From positions 5,637,329-5,701,328 of the forward strand of contig NW_024756914.1 in assembly GCF_018991925.1 (NCBI RefSeq): a stretch of 64,000 bases of DNA. Direction: 5' to 3'. A model generated the notes under the pieces. It was not told the DNA's origin. It saw nothing but the letters and a program-made list of their open reading frames with translations, and ran no database searches. This document shows, piece by piece, positions 11,101-22,700 of the stretch. Each line of letters begins with the position of its first letter. Position 1 is the stretch's first letter. Source of the stretch: Homarus americanus (taxonomy: Eukaryota > Arthropoda > Malacostraca > Decapoda > Nephropidae). The position numbers and the translations under genes were made by a program.

Positions 11101-14100
11101 AGCACAATTTCATCAATGATTCCCAACATGGTTTCACAAGCGGGCATTCATGTCTAACTAATCTATTAACATTCTTTTCAGCTGTTTTCGAATCAGTGGA
11201 CGAGGGGCACAATTATGATGTGGGATATCTCGACTTTAGCAAAGCCTACGACAGAGTCCCCCACGAAAGACTAATAAGAAAAGTGGAGGCTCATGACATT
11301 AAAGGAGATATTCTAAAATGGATTAGGGCGTGGTTATAGGACAGGAAACAACGAGGGAGCATTAACGGCACTAAATCCGATTGGAACAACGTCACTAGTG
11401 GAGTTCCCCAAGGCTCAGTACTTGGACCATTATTATTTATTATATACATAAACGATATAGATATTGACGTAGACAGCAACACAAGTGAATTTACTGATGA
11501 CACTAAAATAGGGCGTGTAATTAAATCTGACAAGGACTCCGCAGAGATACAGAAAAATCTAAACAAATTTTTCGAATGGTTTGAAAAATGGCAGATGAAA
11601 TTCAATGTGGACAAATGTAAAGTAATCAGTATAGGAGATGTAAACAGGGAAACCAGATACCAGATGAACAACAATGTTATTGAGAAATCCGACTGCGAGA
11701 AAGATTTAGGAGTAATGATAAATAGTTATCTTAAGCCAAGTAAACAATGTGTATATGCTCGAAACAATGCTAATAAAGTACTTGGGTTCATACAAAGGAG
11801 TGTTAGTTACAAGACTAACGAGGTCATCTTAAAACTATATCTTGCGCTTGTGAGACCTCACTTGGATTACGCAGTTCAATTCTGGTCACCACATTACAGA
11901 ATGGATATAGAATCCTTAGAAAGAATTCAGAGGAGAATGACAAGAATAATCCCGGTCATTAGGAACCTTGAGTACAGAGACAGGTTAAAGCTCCTTAATT
12001 TGCACTCCCTCGAGAGGCAATATGATAGAGGTGTATAAATGGAAGTCTGGGCTAAACAAGGGGGACATTACAAAGGTACTCAAACTATCCAACTAGGAGA
12101 GAACTCGGAACAATGGATTTAAATTAGATAAATTTAGATTTTGGCGAGAAAATAGGTAAACATTGGTTTGGAAATAGAGTACTGGACGAGTGGAACAAGT
12201 TACCAAATATCATCATTAACTCAAATACGCTGGATAGCTTCAAACATAGGTTGGATGGATATATGAGCAATGGGGGTTGGGTGTACAATAAGTGGGACTG
12301 CTCAGTATGGGCCAATACGCCCACTGCAGTTTCCTTCATTCTTATGTTCTTAAGTGTGTGGCGTGGTGTTATAGTACATAAGAACATACCAAAATAAGGA
12401 GTCTGCAATAGGCCGGTTGGCCTGTACATGGCATCTCCTGTCGAGAATTACAACCACTCTCTATCGTCCATGAATCTATCTAGCCTACTTTTAAAACTTT
12501 CCAGCATTCCAGCACTTACTACAAAGTTGCTGAGCTTGTTCCACTCGTCCACCACCCTATTTGTGAACCAGTTCCTTCCTATCTCCCTCCTAAACCTAAA
12601 CTTATCCAAATCAGTTGCTACGAGTCCTATCCTCCTCGAATATTTTGAGAACTTTATCTATATCTCCTTTATTGATTCCTTTCACCCACTTAAATACTTC
12701 TATCATATCTCCCCGCACTCTTCGTATTTCGCGGGAATGCAAGTTTAGTTTCATTAATCTATCTAGATATGGAAGGTTTCTAAGTCCCGTAATCATTTTC
12801 GTCATTCTTCGCAGCACCGACTCCAGTGATTGATATCCATTCTTTAATAAGGGCACCAGAACTGAACAACATAATCGAGGTGCGGCCTGACTAGTGCAAG
12901 ATATAGTTGCAATAAGACCTCTGCACTCTTATTACTTACACTTCTAGATATAAAACCTAATACTACAGGTGTGTGGCAGTGTTACAGTAAGATACTACAG
13001 GTGTGTGGCAGTGTGTTACAGTATGACAGTAGAGGTGTGTGACGGTGTGTTATAGTAAGATACTACAGGTGTTTGGCAGTGTGATACAGTAAGATACTAC
13101 AGGTGTGTGGCGGTGTGTTATAGTAAGTTACCGCAGGTGTGTGGCAGTGTGTTATGGTAAGATACTACAGGTGTTTCGCGGTGTGCTATAGTAAGATACT
13201 ACAGGTGTTTGGCGGTGTTATAGAGTAAGATACTACAGGTGTGTGGCAGTGTTACAGTAAGATACTACAGGTGTGTGCAGTGTTACAGTAAAATACTACA
13301 AGTGTGTGGTAGTGTGTTATAGTAAGATACTACAGGTGTTTGGCGGTGTTATAGAGTAAGATACTACAGGTGTGTGTGCAGTGTTACAGTAAGATACTAC
13401 AGGTGTGTGGCAGTGTTACAGTAAAATACTACAGGTGTGTGGTAGTGTGTTATAGTAAGATACTACAGGTGTTTGGCGGTGTGTTATAGTAGATACTACT
13501 GGTGTTTGGCGGTGTGATAGAGTAAGATACTACAGGTGTGTGGCAGTGTGTTACAGTAAGATACTACAGGTGTGTGACAGTGTTACAGTAAGATACTACA
13601 GGTGTGTGGCAGTGTTGCAGTAAGATACTTCATGTGTGTGGCAGAGTGTTACAATAAGATACTACAGGTGTGTGTGGGCTGTGTTACAGTAAGATACTAC
13701 AGGTGTGTGGTGGTGTGTTACAGTAAGATACTACAGGTGTGTGGGTTACAGTAAGATACTGCAGGTGTGTGACAGGGTTACAGTAAGATACTACAGGTGT
13801 GTGGCAGAGTGTTACAGTAAGATACTACAGGTGTGTGACAGGGTTACAGTAAGACACTACAGGTGTGTAGCAGTGTTACAGTAAGATACTACAGGTGTGT
13901 GGGCAGTGTTACAGTAAGATACTATAGGTGTGTGGCACTGTTACAGTAAGATACTACAGGTGTGTGGGCAGTGTTACAGTAAGATACTACAGGTGTGTGG
14001 CAGAGTGTTACAGTAAGATACTACAGGTGTGTGGCAGTGTGTGTGGCAGTGTTACAGTAAGATACTACAGGTGTTGTGGATACTACAGTGTTACAGTAAG

Positions 14101-14487
14101 ATACTACAGGTGTGTGGCAGTGTTACAGTAAGATACTACAGGTGTTTGGCAGTGTTACAGTAAGATACTACAGGTGTGTGGCAGTGTTACAGTAAGATAC
14201 TACAGGTGTGTGGCAGAGTGTTACAGTAAGATACTACAGGTGTGTGGCAGTGTTACAGTAAGATACTACAGGTGTGTGGCAGTGTTACACTAAGATACTA
14301 CAGGTGTTGTGTATGTTGTCATGATGGCAGCCTAACTATATGACGTACAGTAACCATGTATGGCCTCTCTCTCTCACCCCTTTCTCTCTCCCCAACGCCA
14401 TATGTCTTCTTTCTTCATTCTGGAATACAAAAGAAAAAAAAATTGGGTGTCGCAAAAAAACTGAGAATAATATTGCGTTTACTAACA

Positions 14488-14551
<64 letters not shown>

Positions 14552-15485
14552 TGCTTTTGTGCGTGGGAATAGTTGGAATTATAATATAGTATAATATAAA
14601 ACCAATATAAATTAATTGTGTTTCTTCATCATTGTCAACAAGACCCTTTACTGTACTCTTCATTTCCCTTATTAAGGTTATTTAGTGTGTTAGTAGATCA
14701 CTTGGCATCATTATGAGCACCTGTGAGCCACTTGGCATCATTATGAGCACCTGTGAGTCACTTGGAACTATTATGAGCACCTGTGAGTCACTTGGCACCA
14801 TTATGAGCACCTGTGAGTCACTTGGCACCATTATGAGCACCTGTGAGTCACTTGGCATCATTATGAGCACCTGTGAGTCACTTAGCACCATTATGAGCAC
14901 CTGTGAGTCACTTGGCATCATTATGAGCACCTGTGAGTCACTTAGCACCATTATGAGCACCTGTGAGTCACTTGGCACCATTATGAGCACCTGTGAGTCA
15001 CTTGGCATCATTATGAGGACCTTAGTCACTTGGCACCATTATGAGCACCTGTGAGCCACTTAGCACCATTATGAGCACAGTCACTTGGCACCATTATGAG
15101 CACCTGTCACTTGGCACCATTATGAGCACCTGTGAGTCACTTGGCATCATTGTCACTTGGCATCATGAGCACTGAGTCACTTGGCATCATTATGAGCATC
15201 TGTGAGTCACCTGACACCATTATGAGCACCTGTGAGTCACTTGGCACCATTATGAGCACCTGTGAGTCACTTGGCACCATTATGAGCACCTGTGAGTCAC
15301 TTGGCATCAATGTGAGCACTGTGAGTCACTTTTCATCATTATGAGCATCTGTGAGTCACCTGACACCATTATGAGCACCTGTGAGTCACTTCGCATCATT
15401 GTGAGCACCCGTGAGTCACTTGGAATCATTATGAGCATCTGTGAGTCACCTGACACCATTATGAGCACCTGTGAGTCACTTGACA

Positions 15486-15521
<36 letters not shown>

Positions 15522-16660
15522 TTCATGACACAATACGCACCTATGGACGGTGTAACCAGACAGAGCGAAGGCCTGATGTTTGTCTCCCGTTACATAAACA
15601 CCGTCACCCACCAGCACGTCAAGACGCTTCAGCTGGTTGGCCAAAACCTGAAGATCTTGGTCACTCAGGTGACTCCCAGGTAACACCAGGTAACCCAATT
15701 GCCTGAGGGCGGGAAAGATAACGCTGTTGAACATTAGACTGTCATAATTTCATCATATTAGATCAAACATGATGCTCACATGTTTACTGTACTGTAAATA
15801 AAGAGAGAACCAATACAACCTTTATGTGATGGTACACTATAAGCCGTTCAAAATTCCCTTGCAGCTGAAGCATAATAGTGAGAGTAGGGAACACAACATC
15901 TCTTCCTAATTTAGATAATATTTTTTTTTCATATTAAGCAACCTATTTCACTGTCAACTTCTTGTCACCATCTAGAATAAATTTATAACCCCACGGGACA
16001 AGAAAAACGGGTTACTGAATATGGTGAAACCCCTTGGGTACGAGGGCCTCTCTCTCCTGAATAAAATCGTCTGGCATTAACCAAATAAAATATTAAAAGT
16101 GACGTCCAATAGTGAAGGGGTTAGTGGAGATAGTTTCTTAGGATTGAAAGAAGAGAAACATCTTCAGCCATTGTACTCGTAGAGGAAAGTTAACGTTTTC
16201 TGGACCACGTGAGATGGTGCCGCTTCACAAGGCTCAATGACTGACAGAAGTTATGTATGGTGATGTGTCAGTATTATTAGTCCTTCAGGAGGTTAGAATT
16301 TTATCATCTTGGCGACTTGGTTCATTATAATAGAAAAGTTGTTCAATGTACATAGATTATTAATAACAAGCATGTTAAACAAATAGTCTTTACAGAGTGA
16401 GTGTTTAGCTTACATGTTTTCTGGCTGTAGTTGTTGAGCCACCTGGGCTGCCCAGTCTATGTGATCAGTATCAATCCCGGAGAGGAACAAGTCAAGACCA
16501 CATATAATGTTTGGCAGCTGGCGAGGCAGTAGTGCTGGAGTAACCCCCGCGGGCACATGCAGTCCTGGAGAAAAAAAAACAGCTATACCACTACAACTAC
16601 TACTAATAATAATACTAATAATGATGATAATAATAATGATGATAATAATAATAATGATGA

Positions 16661-16748
<88 letters not shown>

Positions 16749-19700
16749 CGGTTTATTGAAAGAATAGAAAGACTGGCAGACGAAATGCTGAAAACATACA
16801 ACTACATAATTTGGGAATGGATCACTTGATTGACAAATAATATACAAGTAGCATAAGTGGTATACATGGGATATAATTGCATTAACAAGGGGGGAGGTCA
16901 TACAACAGGGAGTTTCGCAATAGTAACAGTGCAAAAGTAAGATTAACAGGGAGTGAACACACTGGTTAACTAGGAGTTGTTGATAATATTTACAATGGTT
17001 GGGATTGGGCTGTTCTTATAGTGATCAGTGTGTTCATATGGGCTGGATGCTGTTGTAATGTCGGCCTCTCCCCAAATTTGCAGATGGGGTCATGGTGACG
17101 ATCAGAGGGTGCTGAGAGGGTAAGTGTGTTGAGCTCTTCTTGATATGTGGAGTAGGAGGAGGAGAGAATAATTTTGCATGCCCTCTTCTGCACTTTTCAT
17201 AAGTGCTTCCGTTTTGTGGCATTTATGGAGGAAGACCAGCCAGGGGAGGCATAGCTGAGCTTGGGAAGTATGGATGTTTAAGCATTGTGGAGCTCGAGCA
17301 CGGAAACTCCGAGGGGACTTGTGACGGCGGAGGTGGTGAAGACGAAAACTGGGCGATTTGACAGTTGTACTGACGTGTTATCTACAGTATAGTGACGCTG
17401 AGGAGCTTGGTGGAGTCCACAATCTAGAATGTGTTGGGGCCCAAAGTAATGGAGGGAGGTGGGACAAGGTCAGAGGGGAGATTGATGTGCATGACCATGG
17501 TCTTGGTATGGTTGTTGGTGGCCCAATTGTAGAGAACTGGTCAATATATTCTGGAGGGCGCTGTAGTCGGTAGCCGAGTTCAGTGGTGGAGTCGTCGACA
17601 TATTTCCAATGATCGGGAGTTTCTTTCAGGGCATCATTGATAAGCATGAGGAAGCAGAGCCTTGGCGGATCGCCACAGGTGAGTGGCTGAAAGGTGGAGA
17701 CAGCCCCTCGGAAGCGTACAGCTTGGCCTCGGTCAGTAAGGAAGTCTGTAAGCCATGATGTAAGACTTCTCCGAAACCCTAGGTTGATAGTTTTGTTTAT
17801 GATTAAATTGTGGTTGACTAAGTCGAATACCTTGGTGAAGTCAATGAAGGCGACAACCAGAGACGTCTTTAGTTTTTCCAGATGGTGATATATATAGTCG
17901 AGAAAACTGACAAGACAGTGAATGGTGGAGGAAGTTTTCATATTGCCAAATTGCTGAGGATCTATAGCACCTGCAATATTAGCATAAGCTCAGTCAAAAA
18001 CGAAACTTTCGCAAATTAAGCTGGGTATTGGGTTGATGGCAATGGGTCGTAGCTCATTTAAAGATTGTGGACTCGTTGACTTGGGCTCTGGTGACACATA
18101 CGAGGTCTTCCAGTCAGCTGGACATCTTGCTTGGGCGAGGGAAGCACCGATGATGGCGCAGAGGGATGTAGCCAATTCCGGGGAGAACTTATGAATTAGT
18201 AATTAATATTTCTTTATAACTCAGTGGAAAACAATGCAAAAAATTGACAAAAATGCGCTCATTCATTAAGTCTAGACATCCTTTGTTACCTTAACATTTA
18301 AATTGACCAAATTTTGATTAGGTATGGTTAGGTTACGTTAGGTTAGGTCAGTTACCTTAGCATTAATGCCATTCAGTTATTGTTTGTTTAATATGTGTCT
18401 ACATAACTGCTTTACATACACATAAAGTCCCAACTTTAAAAATAATATTGAAATTCATTTTTATTTCGTAATCATCCATAAAACACCAGACACACAAAGA
18501 GAGAGAGAGAGACACACACACACACACACACAAACGCGCGCGCGTTTTTTAAAATTAAACTATACATAATATGGGATTACATACGGAAAAACATGGGGTC
18601 ACACACAAACTCATAACATAGGATCTCACACACATAACATGAGATCACACACATGTAGCATGGGGTCACACACACGTAACATGGGGTCACGCACACACAT
18701 AACATGAGGTCACACACAGGTAACATGGGGTCCATAACATGGGGTCACACACATAACACATCGTCACATACACTTAACATGGGGTCATATACACATAACA
18801 TGGGGTCACACACATAACATGGGGGTCACACACACATAACATGGGGTCACACACATAACATGGGGTCACACATAACATGGGGTCACACACATAACATGGG
18901 TCACAGACATATAACATGGGGTCACACACATAACATGGGGTCACACACACACACACACACATAACATGGGGTCAAACACATAACATGGGGGTCACACACA
19001 CATAACATGGGGTCACACACATAACATGGGGGTCACACACATAACATGGGGTCATATACACATAACATAGGGTCACACACATAACATGTGGGTTACACAC
19101 ATAACATGGGGTCACACACACCTAACATGGGGTCACACACATAACATGGGTCACACACATATAACATGGGGTCACACACACACACATGAGGTCATACACA
19201 CACATAACACCCACCAAGCCGTACAGATCGCCACAGAGAGGACAGCGCTGGGGCCAGGTCGGGATCTTTGCCAGTTATCACCAGGTGGAGGCCCAGCAGC
19301 GTGTCTGGCAGCATCTTAACAGCAGCACCACTCAGTTGTCCCTTGAACTGTCTCACCCGACACCTGCAACATTACTATTTGGTAGAATCAGTCTCTACTT
19401 TGTATAATAATGAAAGAATTGCTGGATCATCTCATGTTTCAGACCTCGGTATATTTCACCCAGGATAAACCGTCCTAACCTAACCTATCGTGAAATCAAT
19501 TGGGTAACAAATCTTCAGGTGACCCATATTGGATTTTGCACAACTATGGTTAAAATTTTTAGATTTAAGCTCACTAATATACAGTATATAACAAATTAAG
19601 TTCATAGAACCAGAACAGTATTTTAAACTTTGTGTAAGTTTAGAAATTTTTGTTGTAGCGCCTGTCCACGTGTGACAGCTAGCATCCTTCTGTACTGTAC

Positions 19701-22700
19701 ATTGAGAAACAATATCCTTACTCACTAGGCTGAACATGTCTTGAGACACCGTTTCATTGTATCTAATGGTGGCAAACACAAGGTAATATAACTCACTAAA
19801 TTATTTAAAACGATCTGGGTTCAGCGTGACATGGCCCAGGATACAAAGATCCCCAGTAATTCCCTGTACAAGAGAATGGGCAACAAATCCATCAGATAAC
19901 CATCATCCCATCTCTCTTCTATCCATAGCTGGCAAAATCCCTTTTCGTGTGATCCTCAACTTACATCTTGTAGCCTCATGTGTTCAGAGTCACAGCCTCG
20001 GCACCACAGTTTTGTTCTTTGCAGTTCGTCAAAAACAATAAAAGTGTCAAAAGCAGAAAAAGAACTTGCAATGATTTTCATTAATCTAACCAAAACCTTT
20101 GACATTCAACTGAAAGGAAATCAAGAAGATGCTCCAGGACACAAAATCGGCTGCCCGGACAACACGACAGGGAGTTGTTCGCTACTTCCATGGTAGTATT
20201 ATACAGTACTTAGGTTGTGAAAATGGTGAATTATCTGATGCCTTCTGTCACCAACGGCACCAGACGAGGATGAGTTATATTCTCAGGAATGCTCCATCTT
20301 TCACTGTAAGACCTGGATAATGTACTGTACACATCTAGTTCAAAATGGATGGAGGTTTATTCGCCTGACAAAGAATCAAGGCTCACACCGAGATAAAGTA
20401 ACAACTACTCCAAGAACTCCTTGATGAACTGATGACTGTGCCTTCTTGATGCATACACGAACACCTGCAGGTCACTGTGCATCGCTTTGTCCAAGTATCA
20501 TAAAGTTAAAAAAGACAGTCGTGTACCAAGCAGCACCTCGCCATCACTGTAATGATCCAATTATTACAAACTCAATAACAAAGATCAACTGAATAAAGAT
20601 ATTTAACTACCTTGGAAGTATACCAATAAACTATTATGGTTGATCAAATAAACCAGCGAATTACAAATGCCTACATCCGTTTCGTATTATTCTTGAGGTA
20701 ATAAAACACTTCTCTTTTATATAATAAGTGATAATACGGCTAGTTTAAATAAGACCCTCTAGTATACTATTACCCATAATACCGCGCCAAGTGGGAGCTG
20801 TTTGTTGTGAGATAAATATAAATATCTTACTGTACCGTTTAAAGACAAGTTGGAGTGCTGCGTCAAGAGAGGGGCTGGAGGTCTCAGGGTGCCGGAAGTT
20901 ATGATCCAAATATATATGTATGTCACAGTTGTTACACGCAGCCAGCATCTTCATCATGTCATCAAAGTGGGGAATGTTGTTTTGGTTGCCTTTAATCCTC
21001 ACGATTATGTTGTCTGGCCGAGCATGAGGGAGTAGTGCGGTGAAGGCTGACACACTGTTATCTCTGATCCTTATGTCACCGGTCACCAATGATGTTATGT
21101 GTTCAGCGATGTACTTACACAAGGTAGCGTTACACTTCACGCCATTTATCAGTTCCAGCCACTGACTCTCGCTTTTCACACCTGCATCCTTAAGAAGGAC
21201 TACCAGTTCCTCGGCTGTGTCTTCCGTTTCCATTTTTCCCTCAGTGCACAATACACCAGCTAGATGAATAAGGACGTTTTGATATTTCCTCAGAGTCAGT
21301 GACGACGGGTCATCCTTGTGTATCTCTTCCAGGACCTTCTTGATGGTACAGGTGCCTTTAAGTGTCAATCTTTCTGACAGAATATTGCTAAACTCTTCCA
21401 TAATGTCTTGACTTAATGAGGAAGGAATTTGATATGAACTCACGGAGTCTTGAACATCATGTACCATTTTACATACGTCAAAGTTTACGTTGTTTCCCTG
21501 AAGTGTGTCTCTTATGTACAAGGCGCTGTAGAAATCCTGAACTCCCTTGTGAGGGAAACTGAGGTAAGACCTGGTTCCAAGTGTTGACCAAGTGTTCGTC
21601 TGGATGAGGAAGGCGCCAATAACTTCCTCGAGCGGAAGGCCAACAGTATCAGATGTCTGCTTAAGGTTGTCTGTCACCCCTTGTGTCAGTATTATGGAAT
21701 CATCTTTTAGGCTTACAAGTGATTCTCGACATAACTTTCGAAAGAATATTTGAGTTTTTCTTTCCAGGTCCTTCACAGGTAAATGCTGAGTATCTGCATT
21801 GCATTTCAGTCGTTCAATCAATTTTTCTGTTGTCATTTCTTGTATTTTAATGTACAGTTGTGTGGCCGTTGTCATATTGTTCACTATAGTTGGATCTGTG
21901 GCCCATATGAAAGTAAAGAATATCAGATTCAGGGGCAGTCTTAGGTGCTCTTGAATATTACTTGGTACACTTTGCAAGTACTCTTTCAGCTCTTGTGTAC
22001 TCTGTGTACTCTTGTTAACTTTTACCAGCTCGTCATGGTACTTGGCAGCGAACTCTGTGCGACTATTGTCAGAAATACCAACTAGTTCTAAAAAGACAGG
22101 TTTCATGTGCTTTGGAATAGTCTTGCAGAAATCGTCCACCATCTCTGGCCTTGTAGTACAGACTATAGTAGCGTTACACGTAGCTTTCATAGACAGTATT
22201 TCGCTGAACAACTTTCTTGAAGCTTCATTTAATTCGTCGAGACCATCCACAAGTACGAGGAGCCTCAACTCCTGGACATATTTGACCATGTCCTCACCTC
22301 GATACTTCTTAGCGGTGTTTGGCATCTGTGACTGGAGGAGCTGCTTAAGAGAACTAATGTGAGGATTTCTACATTCAGTGTAGAAGAGCAGCTGGTAGTC
22401 AGTAAGACCTACTATGGTGTTCTTGCCGTCCTGCCAATCACTTAGTAACTTTAACAAGAATGTCGTCTTACCAACTCCGGCAGGCCCTTCAATAAGAATA
22501 ATTCTAGCAACATTGGTGAAGCTTTCGTCTACGTTGTGGACAAGTTCTAATATTTGTTCATATCTTATATCTCTGTCCAAAGTGAGAGGCCCACTCTCCT
22601 TCATACGAATGTGTGTAAACACATTGTCAACATCAAGGGAAAACTCTATGTCTTCAATAAACGACATAGGACTGAGGTGTCTCCGTCTCTTGAGCATCTC

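Noticed and set aside
14696..15486. CRISPR-like 30-bp periodic array
   Set aside because: Head-to-tail minisatellite with no spacers.
16507..16934. Poly-Asn/Ile/Leu frames
   Set aside because: Readings of an (AAT)n microsatellite. Only the minus-strand C-terminal 50 codons are real, as exon 3.
20745..20835. C-terminal 29 residues of the long minus ORF (to the stop at 20745)
   Set aside because: Lies beyond the phase-compatible donor at 20836 and reads as intron-like AT-rich sequence; kept only as a possible read-through isoform.
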